Shown: positions 31,616-41,209 of the stretch, piece after piece
Layout: every line of letters starts with the position of its first letter
Numbering within the stretch: position 1 is the stretch's first letter
Assembly: GCA_016869535.1 (NCBI GenBank)
Contig: VGDX01000017.1
Location: forward strand, 1 to 41,209
Source: Alphaproteobacteria bacterium
GTDB taxonomy: Bacteria; Pseudomonadota; Alphaproteobacteria; Rhizobiales; Methyloligellaceae
DNA length: 41,209 bases
Direction: 5' to 3'
Notes under the pieces: generated by a model
Seen by the model: only the letters and a program-made list of their open reading frames with translations
What the model was told of the DNA's origin: nothing
Databases searched by the model: none
Translations under genes and position numbers: made by a program

Positions 31616-33067
31616 ATGAACGAGATAACCGCTGGAGCTCAGATCGAAGCCTCGACGAGGAAGTCCCAAGCCGATCGCGAGACGATGCAGAGTTTGATCG
31701 ACAAGGGCGTCGAATATTTGATGCCGCTCTATGTCGATGTGCACGGCATCGCCAAGACCAAGACCGTGCCGGTCAGCCATTTCGATCGCATGATGCGCGG
31801 GTCCGAGCTGTTCACCGGCGCAGCGCTCGACGGTCTCGGCCAGGGACCGCACGACGACGAGTTGGCGGTGCTGCCCGACCCAAGTGCGGTGATGCAGCTC
31901 CCTTGGCGCCCCAACGTCGCCGTGATCTCCGGTCAGCTCATTTATCACGAGCAGCCGTATGCCATGTGCTCACGCACCGTGTTGGCTAAGCAGATCGAGC
32001 GCGCCGCCAAACTCGGGTTCAAATTCAACATCGGCATCGAATGCGAGACTTATATCGTCAGGCGCGATCCGTCGGCGCATAACGGCATCGCGCCGAACGA
32101 TCCGCGCGACACGATTCCCAAGGCGGCGTACGACGCGAGCCTCACCCTCCTCAATCTAGAGCTCCTCGACGACATCGTTGCATCGATGAACAAGCTCGGC
32201 TGGGAGGTGCATTCGTTCGATCATGAAGACGCCAACGGCCAGTTCGAGTTCGACTTCGCCTATGCCGACGCCATGACCATGGCGGACCGCTTCGTCGTGT
32301 GGCGCCTGATGATGAAGGAGCTGGCGAGGAAGCACGGCTTTGAAGCCACCATGATGCCCAAGCCCTATGCCGACCGTACCGGATCAGGCGCGCACTTCAA
32401 CATGTCGCTCGCCGACGTCAGCACCGGCAAGAACGTATCGGGCGACGCGAGCGACCGACGCGGCTGCGGACTGTCCAAGCGCGCTTACCAGTTCCTGGGC
32501 GGCTTGCGGCAGCACGCCGCCGCGATCGTCGCGGTGAGCTGTCCGACCGTCAATTCCTATAAGCGCCTGATCAAGACCGGCTCGATGACCGGCTATACCT
32601 GGGCGCCGATCTTCATTTCCTATGGCGGCAACAATCGCACGCATATGTTCCGCGTCCCGCTGCTCCGGCCGCATATCGAAGGCAGCGACCACAGCCCTGG
32701 TCACGTCTACCTCTCCAGCGCACGGTGGGAATGCCGTGCCGTCGATCCGTCGACCAATCCCTATCTCGCCGCCGCGATGTTTCTGGGCGCTGGACTCGAT
32801 GGCATCGAGCAGGATCTCGATCCAGGCGATCCCGAGCTCGTCAATATGTATGAGTTGTCCGACCAGGAACTCGAGCAGCGCGGCATCAGACAGCTGCCGA
32901 AGACGCTACTCGAAGCCGTAACGGCTTTCGAAGCGGACGATCTCGGGCGTCGCGTGATGGGTGAGGAGCTGTACCGGTCTTACATCGACCTGAAGAAATC
33001 GGAGTGGTGGTCGTACCACAATTCGATCTCGCAGTGGGAAATCGACGAGTATCTGACCAAGTTCTGA
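31616..33067 (+). CDS. Type III glutamine synthetase-like gamma-glutamyl ligase
   Basis: The 483-residue protein has a beta-grasp N-terminal domain (about 25-115) and a catalytic domain with the metal and substrate motifs GIECE (140-144), HEDANGQFEF (203-212), GSGAHFNMS (256-264), PTVNSYKRL, NNRTHMFRVP and DPSTNPYLAAAMFLGAGLDG. It fits the GlnT/type III branch, whose members ligate glutamate to ammonia or to amines such as methylamine. GGAG lies 11 bases before ATG 31616. Position at the head of a catabolic-looking operon with a permease, behind a TetR gene, favours an amine-gamma-glutamylating role rather than general nitrogen assimilation. That preference is inference. Confidence 0.88.
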   Translation: MNEITAGAQIEASTRKSQADRETMQSLIDKGVEYLMPLYVDVHGIAKTKTVPVSHFDRMMRGSELFTGAALDGLGQGPHDDELAVLPDPSAVMQLPWRPNVAVISGQLIYHEQPYAMCSRTVLAKQIERAAKLGFKFNIGIECETYIVRRDPSAHNGIAPNDPRDTIPKAAYDASLTLLNLELLDDIVASMNKLGWEVHSFDHEDANGQFEFDFAYADAMTMADRFVVWRLMMKELARKHGFEATMMPKPYADRTGSGAHFNMSLADVSTGKNVSGDASDRRGCGLSKRAYQFLGGLRQHAAAIVAVSCPTVNSYKRLIKTGSMTGYTWAPIFISYGGNNRTHMFRVPLLRPHIEGSDHSPGHVYLSSARWECRAVDPSTNPYLAAAMFLGAGLDGIEQDLDPGDPELVNMYELSDQELEQRGIRQLPKTLLEAVTAFEADDLGRRVMGEELYRSYIDLKKSEWWSYHNSISQWEIDEYLTKF

Positions 33068-33084
33068 GCCGAGGGTGTGCACTC

Positions 33085-34068
33085 GTGTTTTGGCGCAAGA
33101 AGGACAAGTCCAAGAACTCCGAGGTGAAGATCTTCTTCGCCTCAGACCTCCACGGCTCGAATGTCTGCTTCAAAAAATTCGTCAACAGCGCCCAGTTCTA
33201 CGGAGTGGACGTACTTGTTCTGGGCGGCGATCTGACGGGCAAGGCCGTCATTCCGATCGCCGAACAACAGGACGGCACCTTTATCGCGTGCCAGCACGGA
33301 GAGTCGATCCAGATCGGGGACAAGAACGAGCTCGACGACTTCGTTAAGCGGCAAGGGAATATCGGCTTCTATCCCGCGGTCATGTCCGAGGCGGAGTACC
33401 AGCGCCTGAATGCGGACCCCGAAGCGCAAGCTACTCTATTCAAGAGACTTGTCTTGGAGCGCGTGCAGGAATGGGTCGACTTCGCCGCTCAGAAATTGAA
33501 GGGAACCGAGATCCAACTTGTGACCGTTCCCGGCAATGACGACTTCATCGAGATCGATGACATCCTGACCCAGGCGGCAGTGTTCGATTTCCACGAAATG
33601 CAGGTGTGCGAGTTCAAGGGCGGATATCAGATGCTGTACTGCGGAGGCTCGACGCCGACACCGTGGGATACCGAGCGCGAGTACACGGAGGAGCAATACG
33701 TCTCGCGCTTCGCCGAGCTCCTGCCTCAGGTCACGGACATGAATCGCTGCATCTTCAATGTGCACGTCCCGCCGTTTGGCACGGCGCTGGATGCCTGCCC
33801 CAAGCTCGATAAGAATCTGAAGGTGGTCTACGAGATGGGTCTGCCTGCGCAGGTTCATGCCGGCTGTCAGACGCTGACCGACATCATCAAGGAGCATCAG
33901 CCGCTGCTCGGCCTGCACGGACATATTCACGAAGGACGAGCCAGGATCAATATCGGCAAGACGATCTGTATCAATCCGGGCAGCGTTTACCCCGAAGGAA
34001 TTCTACAGGGCGCCCTGATAACGCTGCGGCATGGCGAAGTCACCCAGGCAAATTTGATGCAAGGGTGA
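33085..34068 (+). CDS. Metallophosphoesterase
   Basis: I start at GTG 33085, behind GAGGG, giving 327 residues; upstream in-frame codons lie inside the ligase gene. The calcineurin-type motifs are in order: FFASDLHGS, LVLGGDLTG, VPGNDDFIE (Asp replaces the more common His), NVHVPPFG and GLHGHIHEG. Two metal ions are expected. The region between about residues 60 and 140 is an insertion. Substrate may be a nucleotide or phosphorylated intermediate. The gene lies 17 bp after the ligase and 49 bp before the permease, so it belongs to that operon. Confidence 0.87.
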   Translation: MFWRKKDKSKNSEVKIFFASDLHGSNVCFKKFVNSAQFYGVDVLVLGGDLTGKAVIPIAEQQDGTFIACQHGESIQIGDKNELDDFVKRQGNIGFYPAVMSEAEYQRLNADPEAQATLFKRLVLERVQEWVDFAAQKLKGTEIQLVTVPGNDDFIEIDDILTQAAVFDFHEMQVCEFKGGYQMLYCGGSTPTPWDTEREYTEEQYVSRFAELLPQVTDMNRCIFNVHVPPFGTALDACPKLDKNLKVVYEMGLPAQVHAGCQTLTDIIKEHQPLLGLHGHIHEGRARINIGKTICINPGSVYPEGILQGALITLRHGEVTQANLMQG

Positions 34069-34117
34069 CAGACAGGGAACGGATTTCGGTCAAGGAGATC
34101 TAGACAGGGAGGGCAGC

Positions 34118-35740
34118 ATGTCGGTCACCGACGTTGGAGCAGGTAAGCGAATATTCTTGCGGAAGGCATCCGGATTGATCAGGACCGCCGGCTTAACGGA
34201 CACATTCATCTACAATATCGGTGTCGTCAGCATCGGTTTGGGTGTCGGCTCGATGCTGTATTACGGCCCTGCCTTCTATCCGCAAGGCAATCTCGTTTGG
34301 GGTTGCATTATCGCGGGCGTCGCAATGGCCATGATTTCTTTCGGATTCATTACCTGGACCATTACGTTGCCGCGCTCGGGCGGCATCTACGTGTTCGGAT
34401 CTCGTATTCTGCCGCCGGCACTCGCGCTCACCATGAGCCTGGTGGAGATCACCGCCTGGCTTTTCTACTGTGCCATCGCCGCATATTGGATCGTCATCCT
34501 GGCCTTAGCTCCGATGTTTGCCGGGCTCAACCTGCTTACCGGCAACGAGACCTTCCTCACCATCTCGAAAACGATGCTTGAACCGTGGGCAACGTTCTTG
34601 ATCGGCGCAGCGATCCTGCTTCTCTCTCAGGTCGTGCTCTCTTACGGGATGCGCTTCTATCTCACCCTCAACAAGTGGATCTTCATCCTGGCCATGGCGA
34701 GCACCGTCTTTCTCATCGCGGTGCTGGCGTTCGCAACGCGCGAGCAGTTCATGACCAATCTCAATGAGCTTGTCGGTCCGTCGCTTGGCGTACCCGACGC
34801 CTATAATGCGATCATCGCCAGCGGCAAGGAAAAGGGGTGGGGAGAAGCGGGTTTCGATCTCTGGCAGACAATGTTGATGTCCAACTGGCCGTTCCTGCCG
34901 TTGATCGGGGCAGCCTTTTCCATTGCCATCGGCGGCGAAATCAAGTCCGTCGGAAGGTCGCAGACCGTGGGAATGCTTGGGGCCGTACTGGTCGCCACCT
35001 TGGCGTTTGTGATTACGGTGTGGCTCGCCTACCGGGTGTTCGGTTTCGAGTTCCTCGGTACCGCCGTCTTCAACACTCTTACCGCCAACGGAGGACTGAC
35101 AACTCCAACCGATCCGTCCATCGCACTCCTAACTGGTATTCTCACCAAATCGCCACTGATCACGATAATCACTTCGCTTGGTCTTGCACTGTGGATGTGG
35201 ATGTGGATTCCGGCCATGCATACGTTTGGCGTCCGCGCCGTCGTCGCTTGGGCGTTCGACCAGGTCGCTCCGGCACCGCTCGCAACCATCTCGGAGAAAT
35301 ATCACACACCGATCGTCGCCATTACGGTGACGACCATTGTGAACTTGATCTTCATGGCGCTATTTGTGTTTACGCCATGGTTCTCCAAGATCGTGATCCT
35401 CATCGAGGCGGCGGTGCTCGCCTGGTCGGTGGTGCTTGCCGCGGGAATGTTCTTCCCTTATCTCCGGCCGCAGCTTTATGAAAAATCGCCGCTCGCCGGC
35501 AAAACAGTCTTCGGGTTGCCGATAATGACGGTGGCTTGCTTCCTTGGGTTCATCGCCGCTCAGTTCTACTTCTGGACGCTGTTCTTCGATCCGAACGCGG
35601 CTGGCCATGATCCGACGCAGGTGATGATCGTCGCCGGCGTGTTCGTGTTCGGATTGTTGTTCTATTACGTCATGAAGCTGATCAAGAGGTCACAAGGGAT
35701 CGACGTCACCCTGGCGTTCAAGGAAATCCCGATCGAATGA
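34118..35740 (+). CDS. APC superfamily amino acid/amine permease
   Basis: The 540-residue membrane protein has about 12 hydrophobic spans. The first spans show the APC pattern (GLTDTFIYNIGVVSIGLGVG and ITWTITLPRSGGIYVFGSRI), and the later LWMWMWIPAMHTFGVRAVVAWAFDQVAP is typical as well. GGGAGGG precedes ATG 34118 closely. It would take up an amino acid, amine or similar compound through the inner membrane. Coupling with the gamma-glutamyl ligase suggests that it imports the ligase substrate. Confidence 0.88.
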   Translation: MSVTDVGAGKRIFLRKASGLIRTAGLTDTFIYNIGVVSIGLGVGSMLYYGPAFYPQGNLVWGCIIAGVAMAMISFGFITWTITLPRSGGIYVFGSRILPPALALTMSLVEITAWLFYCAIAAYWIVILALAPMFAGLNLLTGNETFLTISKTMLEPWATFLIGAAILLLSQVVLSYGMRFYLTLNKWIFILAMASTVFLIAVLAFATREQFMTNLNELVGPSLGVPDAYNAIIASGKEKGWGEAGFDLWQTMLMSNWPFLPLIGAAFSIAIGGEIKSVGRSQTVGMLGAVLVATLAFVITVWLAYRVFGFEFLGTAVFNTLTANGGLTTPTDPSIALLTGILTKSPLITIITSLGLALWMWMWIPAMHTFGVRAVVAWAFDQVAPAPLATISEKYHTPIVAITVTTIVNLIFMALFVFTPWFSKIVILIEAAVLAWSVVLAAGMFFPYLRPQLYEKSPLAGKTVFGLPIMTVACFLGFIAAQFYFWTLFFDPNAAGHDPTQVMIVAGVFVFGLLFYYVMKLIKRSQGIDVTLAFKEIPIE

Positions 35741-35865
35741 TCCCTGCGTCTTAATGCCGGATGGAGGGGGCTTGCGTAAAATGCGTTCCTGCCCTTCATC
35801 CGGCGTGCGGGACAAAGGCATTCCGTTCACTCACGCAATCGTCGCGCCGGGGGAAGGAGGCATAC

Positions 35866-36657
35866 GTGACTGAGATGCCCGCAGATCCAGGTCTCAATCT
35901 GGAATTTGTCGACGAGGCGCTCAACCTTGTCCGCGATGCGGAAGCTAAGGGCATTCGTCTAAGAATCCTGGGGTCAATCGCCTATCGCCTCCAATGCCCC
36001 AACAATCTGAACCTTTTCCAGGATACGAAGCGCGTTCTCACCGATGTCGATTTCGGCGCCGAGAAAAAACAGAACAAAGCAATTCGCGAATTTCTCGTCG
36101 CGCGTGGATACATGCCGGATGAAGGGATCTACATGGCGTCCGAGGGCGCGCGCCATGCCTACTTGCACAGGAACTCTGGTCTTAACGTCGACGTATTCGC
36201 GGACGAGCTCTATTTCTGCCATCGGATCCCTTTCCAAGGCCGCCTCGATCTCGACAGCCCGACCATATGCACGACCGACCTCCTGCTTGAAAAGATGCAG
36301 ATCGTCGAGATCAACTTGAAGGACTTCAAGGACACGATCGTGCTTATGCTCGAGCATCCTCTCTCGCATCAGCAGCCCGGACCGAAGTCGATCGACGTCG
36401 GCTATATCATCGACATGCTGCGTCAGGACTGGGGTTTCTATTATACCTTCACCACCAATTTGAAGCGGACACCGGAGCATCTCGGCGAGTTTCCCTCGAT
36501 CCGCGATGATCAACGCAGCTTGATTCAGAATCGCATCAACGAGCTCCTCGAAGCCATAGAGACGGCACCGAAGACGTTGGGCTGGAAGATGCGCGCGAAA
36601 GTCGGGACGCGAAAACGCTGGTATCAGGAAGTCTCGGAGAAGTCGCAGCAGTACTAG
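35866..36657 (+). CDS. Nucleotidyltransferase-fold protein of unknown role
   Basis: GTG 35866 is preceded by GGAAGGAGG at ideal distance, giving 263 residues; the upstream part of the open frame is not coding. Residues about 30-120 look like a minimal nucleotidyltransferase fold: RILGSIAYRL, then the DxD-type TDVDFG, and a third acid in LNVDVFADEL. The C-terminal half (TTDLLLEKMQIVEINLKDFK, then DTIVLMLEHPL) recalls AbiEii-like nucleotidyltransferases. It could adenylylate a protein or RNA, or be a degenerate relative. It follows the permease by 125 bp and precedes the alpha/beta hydrolase. I see no obvious antitoxin partner. Confidence 0.6.
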   Translation: MTEMPADPGLNLEFVDEALNLVRDAEAKGIRLRILGSIAYRLQCPNNLNLFQDTKRVLTDVDFGAEKKQNKAIREFLVARGYMPDEGIYMASEGARHAYLHRNSGLNVDVFADELYFCHRIPFQGRLDLDSPTICTTDLLLEKMQIVEINLKDFKDTIVLMLEHPLSHQQPGPKSIDVGYIIDMLRQDWGFYYTFTTNLKRTPEHLGEFPSIRDDQRSLIQNRINELLEAIETAPKTLGWKMRAKVGTRKRWYQEVSEKSQQY

Positions 36658-36694
36658 GCGGACCCAGCCGTTTCCTATGAGTAGAGGTTCAGCA

Positions 36695-37570
36695 ATGTCG
36701 GCCGCTGGTTCTACAGCGCCTCTCACGCATGAGGCCTTTCGGCATAGACAGAGAGCGACCGAATTCGACGGCCTGACCTATAAGCCGCTCCGCGTCGCTT
36801 GGACCGATCTCGGCGAGGGTGAACCGGTCATCCTCCTGCACGGCATTCCCACGTGGTCGTTTCTCTACAACGACGTGATTCCGCGGCTGGTGCGGCACAG
36901 CCGGGTCATTGCGCCCGATTTCCTTGGCCACGGCTATTCAGACAGGCGGGACTTTTTCGACCGCTCGCTGTTGGCGCAGACCGACATGATTATCCGACTG
37001 ATGGATCATCTCGGAATCGCGCGTGCAGATTTTGTCGGTCATGATACGGGTGGCGGCGTTGCCCTGATCATGGCCATTCACCATCCCGAACGCGTTGCGC
37101 GCCTCGTGCTGACAAACGTCGTGGCCTACGACTCCTGGCCGATAGACGACATGATCGCGCTCGGAAACCCGAACTGGCGCAGTAAGCCGGCAAAGGAAGT
37201 CGCCGACTTCCTAGCCTCCGGCTTGCCCGACGGGATCTTCAACAAAAACCGCCTGACGCCGGAGTTCAAGGCTGGCATCGTAGCGCCGTATAGCGACGAG
37301 CAAGGAAAGATCTCCATCATCCGCAATGCAAGTGCCCTCAACACCAATCACACCACCATGCTGGTCGAGAGGCATGGCGACATTCAGTCGCCGACATTGT
37401 GTCTGTGGGGCGTCCACGATCCGTGGCAGACGATTCGCGACGGCGAGAGGTTGGCACGCGAGATTCCCAATGCCCGCCTCGTGCGGGTGGAGAATGCATC
37501 GCATTGGATCCCGCACGATACCCCTGAAAGATTCTCCGAGGAGCTGCGTAGCTTTCTTGCCATCGATTGA
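36695..37570 (+). CDS. Alpha/beta hydrolase with Asp nucleophile (dehalogenase/epoxide hydrolase-like)
   Basis: I prefer ATG 36695, which has AGAGG seven bases upstream; ATG 36677 has none. The 291-residue protein shows PVILLHGIPTWSFLYNDVIP (oxyanion loop), VIAPDFLGHGYSD, the nucleophile elbow VGHDTGGGVAL with Asp, the acid in LWGVHDPWQT and the His in NASHWIPHDTPE. An aspartate nucleophile occurs in haloalkane and fluoroacetate dehalogenases and in epoxide hydrolases. The Trp that follows the Asp in haloalkane dehalogenases is Thr here, so dehalogenation is uncertain. It is the last gene of the plus-strand run. Confidence 0.82.
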   Translation: MSAAGSTAPLTHEAFRHRQRATEFDGLTYKPLRVAWTDLGEGEPVILLHGIPTWSFLYNDVIPRLVRHSRVIAPDFLGHGYSDRRDFFDRSLLAQTDMIIRLMDHLGIARADFVGHDTGGGVALIMAIHHPERVARLVLTNVVAYDSWPIDDMIALGNPNWRSKPAKEVADFLASGLPDGIFNKNRLTPEFKAGIVAPYSDEQGKISIIRNASALNTNHTTMLVERHGDIQSPTLCLWGVHDPWQTIRDGERLAREIPNARLVRVENASHWIPHDTPERFSEELRSFLAID

Positions 37571-38270
37571 GACATTGCCACCGAAGACCAACCTCACCGG
37601 TCGAGGGCGCCTCGAAGCGGTTCGCCAGTGTGGTAACCGGCGTGACATCGGCAACGTTCGATTGAAGCAACTAAGGTCAAATCAAATTCAGGAATTGATC
37701 GACTCCGTCCGACGAGACGCGACCTCCCGTCTGGGCGAAGGGCACGTGGTAACGAACAGCGGTGGGGCCGGTTGGTCAGTTTTCTAGCCCGTATGAAGCG
37801 GTTCTTGCAGGCCGAAACAAGGATCGACCTTGGCAAGATACTTCATTCAATAGCGTTGTGGCCTGAGCGGCCTGACTTCCGGAATCGGGGCATAGCCGGC
37901 TTGCGGCGAATCTTGGTCCAACGAGCGGACCAAGTGGGATTCGAACCCGCGGTCAGGTCCGGAAATTTTGCCTTTGAAATGTCGACGGAATTTCGCGCTC
38001 CAATCGCCAAATTCGCTTCCGGAGAAAATTTCCCGCCGAAGCTGCTGTCGGTCTGTCGTTCACCTGTCTCCACGAGCGCTTGGCATGAGCGCCTGCGATT
38101 TTTCTCACATTCGGACTGGACTTGTAGGGCGAAGAGAGCGTCCATGCTGGCGTCGTTGGTTGCGTGGCAAGCATGGCGCCGACGGCGGAGAGCACCTCGC
38201 ACAGTAGCGGGGCTTTGGGTGGTGGGAGCACTGCGCATGAGGCGCGGGTGCCTAATTGGAGGACCACCCA
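37571..38270. other. 700-bp gap with tRNA-like remnant
   Basis: I find no credible protein gene. Frames on both strands near 37772-38370 are chance products; one reads across the tRNA-like T-arm. The notable content is the tRNA-Ser-like 3' end and its hairpin at 37912-37950. A good GGAGG at 38258-38262 near the right end belongs to the DUF3489 gene. Confidence 0.5.
37912..37950 (-). other. tRNA-Ser-like 3' end (T-arm plus acceptor strand) with inverted acceptor copy
   Basis: On the minus strand, GCGGG-TTCGAAT-CCCAC (37934-37950) forms a T-arm with one mismatch, followed by a 7-base acceptor strand TTGGTCC (37927-37933) and discriminator G. After seven bases in all (GCTCGTT) comes GGACCAAG, complementary to CTTGGTCC, making a perfect 8-bp hairpin (37912-37919 with 37927-37934). 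There is no D-arm or anticodon arm, so it is not a functional tRNA. It may be an integration scar (att) at a tRNA-Ser gene. Confidence 0.45.
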
Positions 38271-38648
38271 ATGGACAAATCACATCCTGTGGACCAGACG
38301 AGAATTGACGCAGTCCAGCGACCCAAGCGCCTGCGCCGATTAAATGCGAAAGGGAGAAGCAAAAGAGCAAAGGCGCCGAAACGGCAGACTCGCGGAAAGC
38401 GTATCGTCGGCACTCGCAGCAGAACCAAACCAGCGACCGGGAAACAGACCAAACAACAGGCCTGCCTCGATCTGCTCAGCCGCCCAGAAGGTGCGACGGT
38501 AGAAGAGCTGCAAGCGGCGACCGGCTGGCAGCAGCACAGTGTGCGAGGCTTCCTGGCTGGAGCGGTCAAGAAGAAGCTCGGCCTCACGCTCCTGTCGGAG
38601 AAGCCCGACTTGGGGTCCCGCCGTTATCGCGTTTCCAACACGATCTAA
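38271..38648 (+). CDS. DUF3489 domain protein
   Basis: ATG 38271 has GGAGG eight bases upstream; the product has 125 residues. The first 60 are very basic and lysine/arginine-rich. The C-terminal half is the DUF3489 winged-helix-like unit: KQQACLDLLSRPEGATVEEL, then GWQQHSVRGFLAGAVKKKLG and SRRYRV. DNA binding is likely. It is followed after 5 bp by DUF2924 and then by the recombinase, a module I recall from many alphaproteobacterial mobile regions. It may regulate or assist the recombinase. Confidence 0.85.
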   Translation: MDKSHPVDQTRIDAVQRPKRLRRLNAKGRSKRAKAPKRQTRGKRIVGTRSRTKPATGKQTKQQACLDLLSRPEGATVEELQAATGWQQHSVRGFLAGAVKKKLGLTLLSEKPDLGSRRYRVSNTI

Positions 38649-38653
38649 CGGTC

Positions 38654-39182
38654 ATGGCGGAAGCTCATTTGCCGGAGGGCAAAGCAACGACCGGGGCAGG
38701 GGGCGACTTAGAGGTAGCGCGAAGGCTTGAGGCTCTTCGCGATCTTAGTCCTGACGAACTGCGCAAAGAGTGGCGGCGGCTCTATCGGAGCCAGCCGCCG
38801 CGGCTCAGCCGGGATCTGCTCGTTCGCGCCATCGCTTATCGTATGCAGGAGCTTCGCTATGGTGGGCTCAGCAAGGCGACCAGCCGCAAACTGGCCGCGC
38901 TCGTGCGGGCGCGGGTGTCTGATGACGATATCGGCTCGGCGGACACTCAGAGAATCAGAGCTGGAGCGCGGCTGGTGCGGGAATGGCGCGGCCGGACACA
39001 TACAATCCAGGTGACGGAGGACGGCTTCGAATATGACGGCAGGCCCTATTCATCGCTGTCCAAGATCGCCCATGCGATCACCGGCGCGCACTGGTCCGGT
39101 CCCAGGTTTTTCGGGTTGAACCGTAAGCCGACCGCCAGTCCACAAGATTCTGGCGACGTATCTGCAGGGCGGGAGGACGCCA

Positions 39183-39190
<8 letters not shown>
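38654..39190 (+). CDS. DUF2924 domain protein
   Basis: The 178-residue protein shows the DUF2924 pattern: LSPDELRKEWRRLYRSQPPR, LLVRAIAYRMQELRYGGLSK, then a beta-rich C-terminus GARLVREWRGRTHTIQVTED, GFEYDGRPYSSLSKIAHAIT and GPRFFGL. The end resembles the DNA-contact module of some phage regulators. Its stop overlaps the recombinase start by 8 bp (ATGACTAG), so the two are translationally coupled. Function is unproven; a recombinase cofactor (directionality or DNA-binding) is plausible. Confidence 0.87.
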
Positions 39191-40922
<1,732 letters not shown>

Positions 40923-40983
40923 GGCGTCAGCGCTCTTCTCGCAGCGAATTGTGCGGCTCTATCTCGTTCCATACTCTCGTTTC

Positions 40984-41005
40984 ATTCTGGCTCGCTTGCC
41001 AGAAT
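40984..41005. terminator. Hairpin downstream of recombinase
   Basis: ATTCTGGC and GCCAGAAT form a perfect 8-bp stem around a six-base loop, 61 bp after the recombinase stop. No T-run follows, so it is a weak terminator candidate. It could also be part of a recombinase att region. I see no gene in 40923-41209. Confidence 0.35.
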
Positions 41006-41209
41006 ACGGCTGCTCACGCAGAGACTGCCGTACCACCAAAACTCGAGAACGAGACTCGTGCACTTTCGGAGCCCGCATTCGCGGACCGATTCGTCTCTGG
41101 TGGTCCAGTGCCGGCTGCGCTACACGACGAAGCCACGGAAAAGTCGCGTGAATTCGCACTATCGAAATGATAAAAGTACGAGCAATATCATCGTGTTAAG
41201 TCGTGGCGG

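Noticed and set aside
37912..37960. Permuted two-piece tmRNA typical of alphaproteobacteria
   Set aside because: The order of T-arm and acceptor strands fits, but no tag-like frame (AND..ALAA type), no D-arm analogue and no CCA are present nearby.
37843..38370. Long open frames on both strands over the tRNA-like region (175 and 178 codons)
   Set aside because: They read across the T-arm sequence in both directions and have no family-like composition; they lack a ribosome-binding site.

Overview
The window looks like a G+C-rich alphaproteobacterial chromosome, most likely order Hyphomicrobiales (Rhizobiales). I infer this from the rhizobial-type conserved proteins (a DUF3489/DUF2924/large serine recombinase module, an HNH nuclease beside a small zinc-ribbon protein, an AsmA protein and a NuCoA-type Nudix hydrolase) and from general codon use. 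It contains no rRNA, no complete tRNA, no CRISPR array and no intact insertion sequence.

Layout. (1) 1-3532 is a gene-poor, mobile-DNA-like edge: a primase-like fragment cut by the window start, a zinc-ribbon protein, an HNH endonuclease, a 28-residue membrane peptide and probable gene debris. (2) 3533-20902 is a surface-glycan locus. A 1360-residue fusion glycosyltransferase on the plus strand converges on a tight seven-gene minus-strand operon (14621 to 7634). That operon encodes a DUF4910 peptidase-like protein, a DegT aminotransferase, a sugar epimerase, a formyltransferase, a NeuB-type nonulosonate synthase, a methyltransferase and a left-handed beta-helix acyltransferase. Beside it lie three divergent sulfotransferases, a CoA-type Nudix hydrolase, an FkbM methyltransferase and a bifunctional GDP-mannose enzyme (ManC). 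Together they suggest a sulfated, N-formylated and methylated polysaccharide or glycolipid containing a nonulosonate-like sugar. (3) 21035-23422 holds two small exported proteins, then an AsmA gene and a glutamine amidotransferase that face each other and have both lost their C-termini at one breakpoint near 22915.

(4) 23583-37570 is a nitrogen and amine metabolism region. A His-rich guanidinase/agmatinase-family ureohydrolase is coupled to a HupE/UreJ nickel permease, with a LysR gene upstream. A DMT transporter follows. Next come two operons around a TetR gene: on the minus strand DUF1116, a MetX-like hydrolase and a flavodoxin-fold reductase; on the plus strand a type III glutamine synthetase-like ligase, a metallophosphoesterase, an APC permease, a nucleotidyltransferase-fold protein and an alpha/beta hydrolase. 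A nearly identical 19-bp AT-rich site lies in front of both operons, so I propose one TetR regulon for an unidentified nitrogen compound.

(5) 37571-41209 is a second mobile edge. It has a tRNA-Ser-like 3' end carrying an extra inverted copy of its acceptor strand, then the DUF3489-DUF2924-serine recombinase module. All family assignments come from reading the sequence and remembered family motifs; no database search was run.
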